This document shows positions 33,699 through 44,889 of a stretch of 64,000 nucleotides of DNA, one piece after another. The position numbers and the translations under genes were made by a program. The stretch's first letter is position 1, and each line of letters starts with the position of its first letter. Source of the DNA: Onchocerca volvulus (lineage: Eukaryota > Nematoda > Chromadorea > Rhabditida > Onchocercidae); contig HG738137.1 in assembly GCA_000499405.2 (NCBI GenBank), forward strand, positions 24,479,673-24,543,672, given 5' to 3'. The notes beneath the pieces were generated by a model. It did no database searches. It had not been told where the DNA came from and was given only the letters and a program-made list of their open reading frames with translations.

Positions 33699-34903
33699 TA
33701 TTATTTTCTTCTGCAGTATCATATTTTCATTTCCTATTTTTTCTTCTTTTTTTTGCAAAAATAGAATAAAGTTTAGAATTAATTACTCGAATTTGAGATT
33801 ACTTCTTTTTTTTTTCAAAAATTATTCCAATATTAATTTCTTATTTTCAATAATTTGCGAAGTAATCGAACTAAAATAATGCAACATTTAGCCGAATGTA
33901 ATAGAGTAAAGACGAAATAAACTTTAGTAGTTTATGCAAATTAAAGTTGTTGATAATTAGATTAATTTATTCTAGTTTTAGTTGGTCATTTCAATTCTAA
34001 AATTCATTTACATCAACTCGTTCAGCCGTTGCGGTTAATTTCACAAAATGTAGTCTTGAATTGAATGAAATTAAATTCATTTTATTCTAAAATTAAATTG
34101 GTCAAAGCTACATCTGCGCTTTTATTAAGTCTCTCTCGAATTAATATATGGTCTCGTTGAGCAAACATTATCCCTTTTCTTTTATATATTTTCTTCCGAA
34201 CATAGAAATCAAATGCTATCGATCGAATTAGTTTAAAAATTTTGAAATTTTAATTACAATAATAAATTGTTATTTATGCATTTTATTCTTGAATAATATA
34301 AACCTTGCGAGTTGAAAAATTACGAAATAATTGAATTTAAATCCAAATTTAAAATTCGAAATTTCAGTATCTAAATTTGTAAAAACAAATCTATTGTCTT
34401 TTCATATATGAAGGAAATATGAATAGAATGGAGTGAAATTAAACGATTTCAAGAAGCTCACTAATTAAATTTTGTTTTGGTCTTTATAAGACCCATGAAA
34501 AACTCTTATTATAATCTATTTAAAATTAAAATTTGAAACTGTAAGTAGTCATAATTAATGCATTGTTTATAAAAGTTTCTAATTTCAAATTAAATTAATA
34601 GTAGGTAAATTCTTTCAAGAGAACAAAATAAAAAAATACTAATTTCGTTGGATTATCTATCATTAATTCGATTTAAGATTAAAATTTGAAATAATAAGCA
34701 TTCTCAATTAATGCATCATTTAAAAACATTTCTAATTTCAATTTATATTTTAAATTCAATTTTCAAGAAAATAAAATGAAATATTACTAATTTTGGTGTA
34801 TTATGAGAGAATAAATGGATAAGCGTTCTGTCACGAATAATATAGAAAAGCAAATGATCATTAAGATGTACTTCATTACTTTTATATTAATCAGACATCT
34901 GTC

Positions 34904-34971
34904 ATTTGCATTTGCCAAAATTTGCATGCAGTTGCAACCTGCATGACATTGCAATTTGCATGACATGCAAA
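34904..34971. promoter_or_regulatory. Cluster of ATTTGCAT octamers
   Basis: ATTTGCAT occurs at 34904, 34920 and 34954, and an inverted ATGCAAAC follows at about 34965. This is the canonical POU-domain octamer. Four sites in under 70 bp, about 1.2 kb upstream of the kinase start, could be an enhancer element; the same sequence could also arise from small local duplications around GCATGACAT. Confidence 0.4.
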
Positions 34972-35150
34972 CGTTACACACTTCTTCATTAGTTATGATT
35001 TCTATAACTTCGGTAATCATTCAGCCTGATAATTAGTTTTTCATCTATTAGTGATAAAATGAATGCAGGAATAATAGGAGGATTGATAGTAATCCAAGGA
35101 TGACTGCTGTATTTGACCAATCATACTGTAAATTTACATTTTACAGGAAC

Positions 35151-35232
35151 GGATTACTGCGGAAAGTTATTTGTGATCGACTTTTTATTTAAGGATTACT
35201 GTGGAAAGTTTTTTGTAATCGACTTCTTTTTA
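35151..35232. repeat. Two-copy 42-bp tandem duplication
   Basis: GGATTACTGCGGAAAGTT at 35151 and GGATTACTGTGGAAAGTT at 35193 begin two near-identical units that both continue through TTTGTRATCGACTT. No coding frame or function is apparent. Confidence 0.85.
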
Positions 35233-36370
35233 TATTGCTTTGCCTTTTTTTCTGAAATTTGAGGAAAGAATGAGGGAAAGGAAAAAAGTAGTAGGGAAGG
35301 AATTAATCGATAATCATTTATATGACAATGTCTCTTAATTTCCCATTCTCGCAGAAGATTTCGCTCTCAAATTATTGAAACAAAAGACGGTAATTTTTGT
35401 GGAATTATTTCAAACTCATGAAATCTAAAATGAACGAAATTTAGGTGAAGAAGGAGAAAGTTGAGATGAGATATTCCCATAGCAAAGAAAGTTTTTAATT
35501 TGAATTTTTCAGAAATTTTTTCTTCTCTCTTTAAATTTTGATAGCCTTTTACTTTTTTTTTTTTTTTTTTTTTTCAAAATTTACATCATTGAAAGAAGAA
35601 GAAAAAAAAGATATTGTTTCATCTTTCTTCTTTTTTTAAGTTCCATCCAGCATCTTTCTCGTAAAAGATTTAGCAAATTTTACGTGAAAATCTCTAGATT
35701 CCATCTGACATCTTTCCCTTTTACGTGAAAATGTTACCATAATTTGAAATATGTTTTGTAAAATTAAAATATAATTTTGCTTTATCTACATAGATAGATA
35801 AGCATGAGAATATAAAACACGCAATAAAGATAAAGCTATTTCAATGAATTATTAATCTAATTATTAATGATGTAGGAGAAATGAGATTACATTCTGATCG
35901 ATTATTATTGATATATTTATAAATTCCGATTATTAAATTCTAATTAACAATGAGTCACGATTCATAACAAATCTGGATTATCAACAATGATGTATGTATG
36001 AAAATTTCTCATTTTATTATTTTATAGCAAAGAGATTTTTACTTTTGTTTCTACTTTCTTTTTTTCTTTTGTCCTAAATTTCTACCTAAAATAAAAAATA
36101 GGTAAAGAAATTAACGCTGAAAAAAGTTAAAAAATAATTTTGTACATTTGTAGTCTAACTGAAGGGAAAGAATTTACAATGAAAAACAAAAAATGATAAA
36201 AAAAAAGATAAGATTATTCCAAAGACAAAATAATAAACAAAATCATTTGTTGCTTAGGCTTATATTTTTTTTTTCCCTGCTTTTTTCATCAAATTCATCT
36301 CCATTTTACAATGCTTGAATACGTATGTTTTGTATCAATTTTATATCAACAATATATTTAAGCTGTTGTT

Positions 36371-36700
36371 TTCACGCATTTATTTAAGCGTACGCTTAAT
36401 GATAAATGATAAGTTACGTTACCCTGAATATAACATTTTATGCGTGAGCTATTCTCTTTCGATATATTACTATTTTACGCATTTATTTAAGCGTACGCTT
36501 AATGACATGTTACTTTACCTCAGATACAGTATATGAGCTATTTCTCTTTGGATACATTACTATTTCACATATTTATTTAAACGTACGCTTATGATAAGTT
36601 ACTTGACTTTGGATACAAATATGTTTCTCTTTCGATAAATTATTTCACGTATTTATTTAAGCGTACGCTTGATAATACGTTACGTTACCTAGGATACAAC
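36371..36700. repeat. Four repeats carrying the palindrome AAGCGTACGCTT
   Basis: Each unit contains TATTTAAGCGTACGCTT followed by TTACGTTACCYNGGATAYA-like sequence and CTCTTTCGATA. The 16-bp palindrome TTAAGCGTACGCTTAA is exact at 36384 and 36487; at 36577 one base differs in the core (AAACGTACGCTT) and at 36657 only the last flank differs. Spacing is 103, 90 and 80 bp. The palindrome core is better conserved than the rest of the unit, hinting at selection or at a hairpin/target-site role. Confidence 0.85.
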
Positions 36701-37755
36701 ATTTTATGCGTGCGTTTCCTTGGTTACATCATTCATTTTTTTGCTTGCTGTTAATCGTTAACAAATTTTTTTTTTTTTTTTGTATTTTTCAAAAAAGTTT
36801 ATTGCACCAAAATAAGTTTTAGTGAATGAAATGTGAGTGAGTGAGTGAGGAAATGAGTGAATAAAAATGGATGTATTTTCAGATTGGAAGAAGAGAGGTA
36901 GTCAGTTGTCGTGCTTTAGAAGTTGACAACAGAGTTGACAGTTGACAAAAGGGGTTGACATACAAAAATTTATACAACTAAAAATATAACATTTTGTGAA
37001 AAAAAAAAGAAAAAAAAAGACGAAGAAACTAGCATAATGACATCAACTATCTTCCAATATGACATAGATATTTCCCTCTCATTTTTCAAACCTTCTCCTT
37101 CTTTTTTTTAATTCTTTTCAATTTGTTCCTCCATTCTTGTTTGGTTTTTATTGATATTATCAATCTTTGTATTCTTGACTTTTGATCATATTTTATTTTT
37201 GCTGTTTCTTCTTTTCTTCGTTCTTTCTTCCTTCCTTTTTAATATTAATCATTTTGAAGAAATGATTAACAAAACATTTGATTGCGATATTTTGATGTGA
37301 ATAGGAGAAGGCGAGAAATGGATGATACGGTAATCAGTGATAATCTTTGAGAAGTAGCAGAATATATAGCGGAAATGAAATTTAAAGAAAAATTAGTAAA
37401 ATGAATGAATGATCCGATTGTTATGAATATTAAAATATCGCATATTATTATCAAGAAGGATTAGAGAATGGAAAGAAATCAATGTTTTAACGAATTTTAA
37501 AGTTTCAGTTTGTAAGAATTATATCAAATTTCATATCACTTTCTCTTTCTTTCCCTTTTATCTTAAGCTTCCGGAATGTTACAATGAAATTGGGAAATCT
37601 GAAACAAAATTTTAATAATTTAAAATTTTAAAAGGGCTATTTAATTTCTTATCAGAATGATACAGGATACATCTTTCTCTTTTCCTCATTCTCAAACTCT
37701 CTCTCTCTCTTTTGTCTCAAATCAATTACAATTTCTGACTAATAATTGGGAAATT

Positions 37756-37821
37756 TTCTAAGCAAATTTTAATTAATGTCTAGCTATACGAAGATATTAA
37801 TTAATTGAAATTTGCTTAGAA
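37756..37821. repeat. 22-bp stem-loop
   Basis: Arms 37756-37777 and 37800-37821 pair fully with a single G-T wobble, around a 22-nt loop. The arm core is CTAAGCAAATTTTAATTAAT. It could be a foldback remnant or an RNA hairpin; no surrounding gene explains it. Confidence 0.75.
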
Positions 37822-38190
37822 AAATCCAGAATATGAATAAATAAGATATCCCCTTAAATAGATTTGTTTAACAAAGGAGACATGTTTAAGTGTCACAAAC
37901 AATCAAAGGCGACATCAATTCGACATTTACTTTCATCTCAATCCCACTTTTCCCGCTCCTCACCGATTTACCGCAAAGAGCAATTATCAACGACTAGTAA
38001 TAAATAACATCCATCGTCTTCTTCTTAAGATGCAAGTAATATCTTCAGTTAGTTACATGAGAGATATGTATTCAAAAGGGAAAAAAAAATCACACACAGA
38101 GAGAGGGATGAATCATCGATGATTGAGTAATGGACTGAGATTCAAAGAAGACGAAGGAAGAGCAAAATGTCGCTCTTTTACGAGGGACAT

Positions 38191-38220
38191 AGAAAGAGAG
38201 AGAGAGAGAGAGGGGGAGGG
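38191..38220. repeat. GA microsatellite
   Basis: About 20 nt of nearly pure GA with a G-rich end, upstream of the TOCA gene. Likely polymorphic. Confidence 0.85.
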
Positions 38221-38522
38221 AAAAAGATGCTATGCATGAATGAGACAGACAACTTGTGCTCATCCTTCTTCTCCGCTTACTAACTGTTCGCTTCCTATCG
38301 ACTATTTGGCTATCGATTCGGTTGGCCAACCAATTTTATCATCCTTTCACATCTATCCATTTTTCTATTCCTCATAGTTTATCCGTCTAATTTCACTTAC
38401 TTCTCCGTCTGTCCATCTATTCGCCACTTCTATTCTCTGTGGAAAAGAATGAAATTGAATAAGACTTACATTTGAGTGTAATTACTGTCGTATTCCATTC
38501 ACAAAAATACTATTAAAATGGA

Positions 38523-38670
38523 TAGCTTCAGTTATTTGGATTACATCACCTTGATCGTCATCATATACCACTGGTTTACATAAATACTGGGAAGGGTGAT
38601 TTGAGCTGTTTAGATTACATCACTTTGATCGTCATCTTACACCACTTGGATTATATGGTGCTTCTCTTAT
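38523..38670. repeat. Two-copy 74-bp duplication
   Basis: GGATTACATCACCTTGATCG at 38538 recurs as AGATTACATCACTTTGATCG at 38612, both followed by TCATC..TAYACCACT. The units lie directly before the stem-loop at 38678. Confidence 0.8.
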
Positions 38671-38677
38671 ATACAAC

Positions 38678-38767
38678 TGAATGTTTGATATTGGTAACAG
38701 ACAATGAGCTCAATGACAAATATAACTGTCATTAAGCTAAATATCTGTCACCAATATGAAACATTCA
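38678..38767. other. 41-bp imperfect stem-loop, pre-miRNA-sized
   Basis: Arms 38678-38718 and 38727-38767 pair at 35 of 41 positions with six isolated mismatches and an 8-nt loop (AATATAAC). The arms are of mixed base composition, not simple AT. Size (90 nt) and spread mismatches resemble an animal pre-miRNA, but I do not recognise either arm as a known nematode miRNA. A decayed foldback element is the main alternative. Confidence 0.5.
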
Positions 38768-39585
38768 TTTGGGGAAAATTCTGTTTACAATATTATTTAT
38801 TTTTTTATAAAAAAATATTTTTGAAAGAGATATGTTCTGTAGTGTACGTAAGTTGAAACTATCAATCTAGTTCATTGTATGCTAGAACTACCAATCAATT
38901 TAATATCGTCTTATGAATTCGTTTTTATTTTTAGAGATATACATGAAAACATCTAAGTAGCCTTTACATACTTTGTAGATGAATCAACCAATGGTCATAG
39001 TTAATGGTCAATTAATGGATAATTAATGGTTTTATGATGATCATAGTGTTATTTGAAATCGAAAGAAATACGTTACTAATCATTTGAAGAGCTAAATATT
39101 CTTTTATGTATCATTTAAATGATGATAAGGCAATGATAAATTGGTTGGGAAAACAGCAGTAATCGTTGGTAGTTAGATTATTCGTTTTTTCTAGCAAATG
39201 CATATACATGTGGAAAAAAGATATATGTGCATGCATATGCAATAAAGTACACTTGCATGTGTCGATATTATACAAATTTTCAGTTCAAACTATAGTTTAC
39301 TGTATAACAGGTTCATCCAGATTTCCCTCAAGTTTAATCCATAAAATATCATAATTTCTGTATTTCCATCCGAAAAATTCATTCTGTTTAAAAGTTGTTG
39401 CAAAAATTTGCAACAGCTTCAAATTTGTTGAGAACATTCATATGATTGATTCTTTTCATTATATTGTAATGAAAAACTAGTTGTTAAGTATTATTAGACA
39501 TTTATTCGTTACAATTCAAAATTTGCTGTTTGAAATTTCTTTCCTATCATCCAAACAGTATTATATTGCAGGGTGGTAACGTTTG

Positions 39586-39639
39586 ATGGGCAGTATTGTA
39601 CCGAATAATGGCTTCATCTGCTACGGCAAATTGGGCTGA
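39586..39639 (+). CDS. Upstream ORF overlapping the TOCA start codon
   Basis: An ATG at 39586 lies between the probable trans-splice acceptor (TATTGCAG ending at 39571) and the main ATG at 39608, in a different frame. It encodes 17 codons and ends in TGA at 39637-39639, inside exon 1. If the acceptor is right, ribosomes would meet this ATG first, and it overlaps the main start. It could dampen translation. Its peptide is not recognisable. Confidence 0.4.
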   Translation: MGSIVPNNGFICYGKLG

Positions 39640-42600
39640 TTTATGGGTAAAATTTTTATGAAATTGAAAAAAAAATATCCGAGAAAAAAAAAAAAACAAA
39701 GGAACAAAAAGTATTCAGAATAACGCATGTTCAGCGAAAGATTATTTTGTAATTGGGAAATTCGTTTTTTCAGATTAAAAGAGATTAATTAGTTATGGTC
39801 CATTAACTAGAAATCGCATAATTTAGGATCAGATTGATATTTTGGCTTCTCATACGCAAAAAGGTATAGAAAATTTGGAAAAATATGGAATATTCTTGAA
39901 AGAAAGAGCTGCGATTGAAGAGGAATATGCAGCCAAATTGAGGTGAGAAGTATTTTGATTGTTCGGTCATGCCGCATTTCTATCTTTATATGCTTAAAAA
40001 GTATCTCTCACATCTTCAGATTCTATTTCTTTGTTATCTTGACATTCACATAGATATTTTATGAGCTGTGAGGTATATAATGTTATCACTATTAGTTATA
40101 TTTCGAATCGGAAATTTTTTTGTTTTTGCAGAGCTTTAGTAAAAAAGAATTTGGGAAAAAAGAAGGAAGATGAAGAATCAGCCAAAGCTTATACATTTAT
40201 CACTTCGTTCCATTCAATTTTGCGTGAAGTTGAAAGTCTTGCCGGTCAGCACGAGGTTAGTTCGATGATTTTCTTGATATTCAAGATTTATATGTAAACA
40301 AGATAGTATTTCTTTCTGTAATTTTCTGTCGAAATTTTGAAAGACGGTATTTCTTTTTCTTTAATAGTTTATTCTCATAGTTTTTATAAGTCAAGTGGAA
40401 GTGCGAAGTCTATTGATTGAACATATTTTCTGTGAAATTGGCTACAATTTAAGATGAAATTAAAAGTTGTTGTCCCATAATTTATGTAATGTACTAATGT
40501 ACTACATTTTATGATTTTCCGCCTGATAATTGCAGGTTATTGCGGAAGGTCTGCGGAAAGATATTCACCCGGCTTTATTAACAAGATGTGCTACACTTCG
40601 CGCAGCCCGCAAAAATCATCTCAATGAGTTACATATTATTAATGGTGTTCTGAATGCTTCCATCGAAAATATGTTCAAATTTCAAAAGAATTATTGGTAT
40701 ATTCTTTGCTTTCCATTCCCACATGTTTTTAGTATGCGTTTTTAATACGCGCCAGTATAGATAATTAAGTGAGATTTCTTGGTGATTAATATCATGAATC
40801 ATTTTTGGAAAGTCCGTTTCTACTATTAATTCTACTGTTATTAGTATTAAATAGTCAAATACTGTACTTTACATCGGTTTATTATTCAGTATTATTAAAG
40901 TGGGATGGATAATGATATAGAGACTATTTGATGAAGAGTGATATATTTTTTGATGGTGAATAAAATATTTGATTGAAGAGTCATAAACGAAAGGGTTAGA
41001 GAAATGAAATATGATTTTTAAAACACGAGGTTTGGTTTTCTGTATTTTTTAAAAAATAATTTTTTTTGTAGCAAGACATTCAAAGAAGCAGAAGTGGCTC
41101 ATTTAAAGTATGATAAAGCTGAGAAGAATATGGATCTATCACGGGCAGATCTGGAAAGAGCCAAAAATAATGCGATGCAGAGGACACAAATATGTGAAGA
41201 TGCGAAACAGAATTATGCACATGCATTGCAAGCTGCAAATCAACAACAGCATCAACACTACAACCAACTTTTGCCGCAGATACTAGAGGTTTGCTAATCA
41301 TTTTTGATATACTCAATGTTTATTTATTTTGATTATAATTGTTTCATAGTTGATTTTGTTTTTTTTTTCTTTTTTTTTCTTTTTTTTTTTTTTTTTTGTT
41401 AGTGCAATGAGGTATATTAGGTAGATGTTTACTTTTTGTAAAGAAGTAAGACGAGAAGTTAAAAAAATAAAATAAAATAAGAACTTGGATTAATTCTTTT
41501 TAGTGATATTGCTATTATCCTTTTTAATGACTAAGATGTATAAAAGATTTCAGTTAAGCATGCTTATTAAAAATGTATTTAGTTTAACAGCAATTTTTCG
41601 TGAGAATTTGCATTACTGTATGAGTGTGTGAAAATTACAGCGTTTGAGAGCAGTCGATGAGGAGCGAATTAGCGAAACTAAATCACTGATATTGCAAAGT
41701 ATTGAAGCGGAAACTAAGGTGATGAATATAATCCAGCGATGCTACGAAGATATGAAGAAAGCTGCTCATTCTATATCACCTTCGAAGGATAGTGCTAGTG
41801 TTGTTGAATACTACAGGTTCGTTTTTTTAATGTTACAAAGTCTTGATTAAATAATTATATCTTCTGCATTCAGGATTATTTACTAAAAAATGTTTATATT
41901 CAAATCAAATGCTGTAAAAACGTTTTCCAAATCTTGCATCCTATAACATCTATTTTTTTCTGATATGTATTTTGTCTTTTATTCAATTTTTTTAATTTTT
42001 TAATTCTTTTTTTTCTTTTGTTTTTGTTAACGTATGAATTTACATAGCTCAGGTGACATTATTGGTGTTTATTTATCTAATCATTTAGCTTAAGCCTCTT
42101 CTAAATTCTTCATTAAAAAAAGAGTTTCGTTATTATTCTATTATTTAAAAATAAGTCATTAGAAAAGATGCTGCATGTTTAAATTATCGTGCTCTTTGTT
42201 TGCAGATCAGGCTATGGTCATCCTCAGCCATTCACTTTCGAAGATTTCGGCGCTCCATCGGCAATCATCACCAGTGAAGGTACAAGTAGCGTGGATACGA
42301 TGAAAAGGCCAACAAAAAATGGTTCAATGGTACGGATCAATCGAAAACCAAGTATTGGACTTTTTCGAGGCAGTAATCATTCAAAAAAGGTTATTTAAGT
42401 TCTGGTTCAATCTTCGAAGCGACTATTTAAATTAAACGAATTGCCTTCAGGATGTGAATTAAATAAATTATGTGAATTAAGTAGATTGTAAAAGATGGTC
42501 CAAGATCAAATGGCCTGACGAAGTAAAGAATCTTATGATCTGCAAGATTCACAAAAAATGAGGATTATCTACCATAACGTATTTTTTAATATCAGAGATA

Positions 42601-44889
42601 GGACGGATATATACCAGTCTGATAAAAAGGATCGAGATATAAGTCATTTATCCGCAATTAGATCGTAACTGAAACTAAATCCACGTTAAATAAAATCCGT
42701 TGTATTGGATTTTGCTGATAAATATGTTATCTGGGAAATATCTGAGCAGGATATTCTCACGCTGTTAAAATCGATTTTTTGCCGTAACGGAATATTGGTT
42801 TCCGTAGCATTTTTTTTTAAAGACACTGATGTTTATACTAGTTAATAGATTTGAATTTAGGATGGTACTATTGATTTTCGTTCTTATCCACCACAACAAA
42901 GATGTCGCAGATTGCAACACGAGATTGAAAATATCGAAAAAGAAATCGCAAAAAATCAACAAAGTCGTGAAGGTGCTGCGAAAATGTTGCAAGTTTATAA
43001 GTATGTAATAATTCGATATTTCGTTACAATTTACTTTTTTGTCTAATTCAAATTGAGAGTTTTATCAGTAATTTATAATGCGAATTACCCATTTGGTTCC
43101 TATCCTTTTGCTTGGATTTTTTTTTTTTCAGTTCTTTTCACTACATATTTTTTTTACAGGGACAATCCAAAATTAGGTAATGCAAATGATGTGGACTCGG
43201 AAATTGTAATTTATACGAAGAAATGTGAAGTTCTGAACCAGCAACTAGTGAAATATAAAGTATCTTTTTTCCTTTGGGATCACTTTTTTCTTTTTCGAAA
43301 CTCATTAATTTAATTTCGAAAAATCTTTTTCAGCTTATATAGCACTGAGATTCCTTATAGATCCATGTACAAGATTTAATTCATGCTGATGCACTGATAG
43401 ACAAAATTCCTGCATAGGGATCATTAGTGCAAGGAAAAAAAAATTTTTTTGGAATATATATATATATTTTTTGCACTAATGAGCCTTATGCAGAAATAAA
43501 ATTTCTGCATCATTAGTGCAAGGAATTTTGATTTATATGTCTATTTCAGACAATGCTATCAGAAGCGCAAACCGAATTAAATATACCGATATCAGTCATC
43601 GGGTATGTTCACAGCTTAGCTATGGTATTAGATTGTAAAAGATTAAGAAAAGATTTCTGACAAGATATTTTTAATGAGCATTATTATTATTATTATTTTT
43701 GTATCGGCTATCTGTGAAGGAAGTGATATAATTTGAGGTTTTGAACATTATTTGATGGGTTTCTTTGCGAATGTTCCAAATCACCAAAAAATTCCTTGTT
43801 TAGCAGAAGCCGTGAATATATTGCTCAGAAGATTCTGAAGCTAAATAAATAAATATATATATATATATATGCATTTTGGCAGGATTAGATGACTTGGGAA
43901 CTTTTATTCTTGCATATCAGTCAATAGTCTTTATTATCTTTAAGTTTTGCACTAAGTTTCTCAAGAGATTTTTTTCATTGAAAAAATTTTAACTTCCTGT
44001 TTTCTTGTAATTGCAGTTCGGAGCCTCCACTGAGACCGCCTCCCCCATGTCAATCAGGACTGAGTACGCCATCCCAGTCTTCTCCACGTCAGATGTCAAC
44101 ACCGAGTACTACAGTCAACATTCATCGTTCATCTTATTCAGAAGAGTCGATCTCGTCAGATGGTTCATTTCCTATTGCTAATCTTCAGAAAGCAACATCA
44201 CCCGAATCCTTAAAAAGTTCGTTTCATTTACTTTTTTTTTCAAAACTTCGAAAACGATAAATATTTCTCTTAATAAAGGTTATTCAATCATTAATTGTAC
44301 AAAAATGTTCGGAAGTTTCTCAAAAAAATTAAACAAATTATATTTTTTACTGTGAAGAAATTTTCGCTTGTTAATCTTCCATTTCTTTCTATGGTTGAAA
44401 AATAATTAGATCACTTTTAATGATTCTTCCAGTCTATGGTTGGGAAATAATTAGTTGACTTTTAATGATTCTATTTTTAAAAGATGCTCATTTGAGAATA
44501 TTTCCTTAGTCATATACATTGTGGAGCAGGAAATGAAATCTAGACTTTCAAAATATGAATAATGACAATGGGATAAGAGATTTCTGCGATAATTTTATCA
44601 TGTTATATCTAACTTGAATTTCGCTGATTAATTAATAATTTTAGAAGCAACGATAGTTGAGAAATCAGAGGTGTATGAAGAATGTGATATGCCAGCGTTG
44701 GGCACTTGCACTGCGTTGTATGCATTTGAAGGTGGTAGTGAAGGGACAATGGCTATGGAAGAAGGTGATGAAATGATTTTGTTAGAACGAGACGAAGGAG
44801 ATGGTTGGACTCGAGTTAGGCATGTTTCATCGGCACGTGAGGGTTTCGTCCCTACATCTTATTTGCAATGTAGATGGTATCCTGATTAG
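39608..44889 (+). CDS. toca-1: CIP4/TOCA family F-BAR protein
   Basis: Twelve exons (39608..39646, 39827..39942, 40132..40255, 40536..40696, 41072..41288, 41641..41816, 42206..42389, 42861..43000, 43160..43259, 43550..43602, 44017..44216, 44645..44889) encode 584 aa. TOCA proteins bend membranes and link CDC42 to WASP/WAVE and actin during endocytosis. The F-BAR domain fills about residues 1-270 ([44 protein letters not shown]). An HR1 coiled coil that binds CDC42 lies at about 350-425 ([17 protein letters not shown]). A proline-rich linker (PPLRPPPP) follows near residue 440. The SH3 domain is at about 523-580 ([25 protein letters not shown]). Length and order match TOCA-1. An AATAAA lies at 44982-44987, about 95 nt past the stop. 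Confidence 0.95.
43410..43522. repeat. Inverted/direct repeat cluster in TOCA intron 9
   Basis: CTGCATAGGGATCATTAGTG (then CAA) at 43410-43432 is matched by an inverted copy at 43471-43493 (21 of 23 bases) and by a shorter direct copy (CTGCATCATTAGTGCAAGG) at 43504-43522. TAAAATTCC-type flanks also recur. It looks like a small foldback element; the third copy ends 27 nt before exon 10. Confidence 0.75.

Larger units (their letters stand above)
33699..39607. promoter_or_regulatory. 5.9-kb divergent region between TTBK-like kinase and TOCA genes
   Basis: No exon with protein similarity was found on either strand, so this large spacer contains the promoters of both neighbours plus repeats listed separately: octamer cluster (34904-34971), 42-bp duplication (35151-35232), palindromic repeats (36371-36700), stem-loops (37756-37821, 38678-38767), GA tract (38191-38220) and a 74-bp duplication (38523-38670). 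A further small duplication of TTCCATC..CATCTTTC..TTTTACGTGAAAAT occurs at about 35641-35730. Short open frames such as 34787-35020, 36315-36536 and 38090-38329 overlap these repeats and are not supported. Confidence 0.55.

Noticed and set aside
34787..35020. Cysteine-rich 77-codon frame that looked like a small secreted protein
   Set aside because: The cysteines come from repeated GCATGACAT/TTGCA motifs; no signal peptide at the start and no acceptor site before it.
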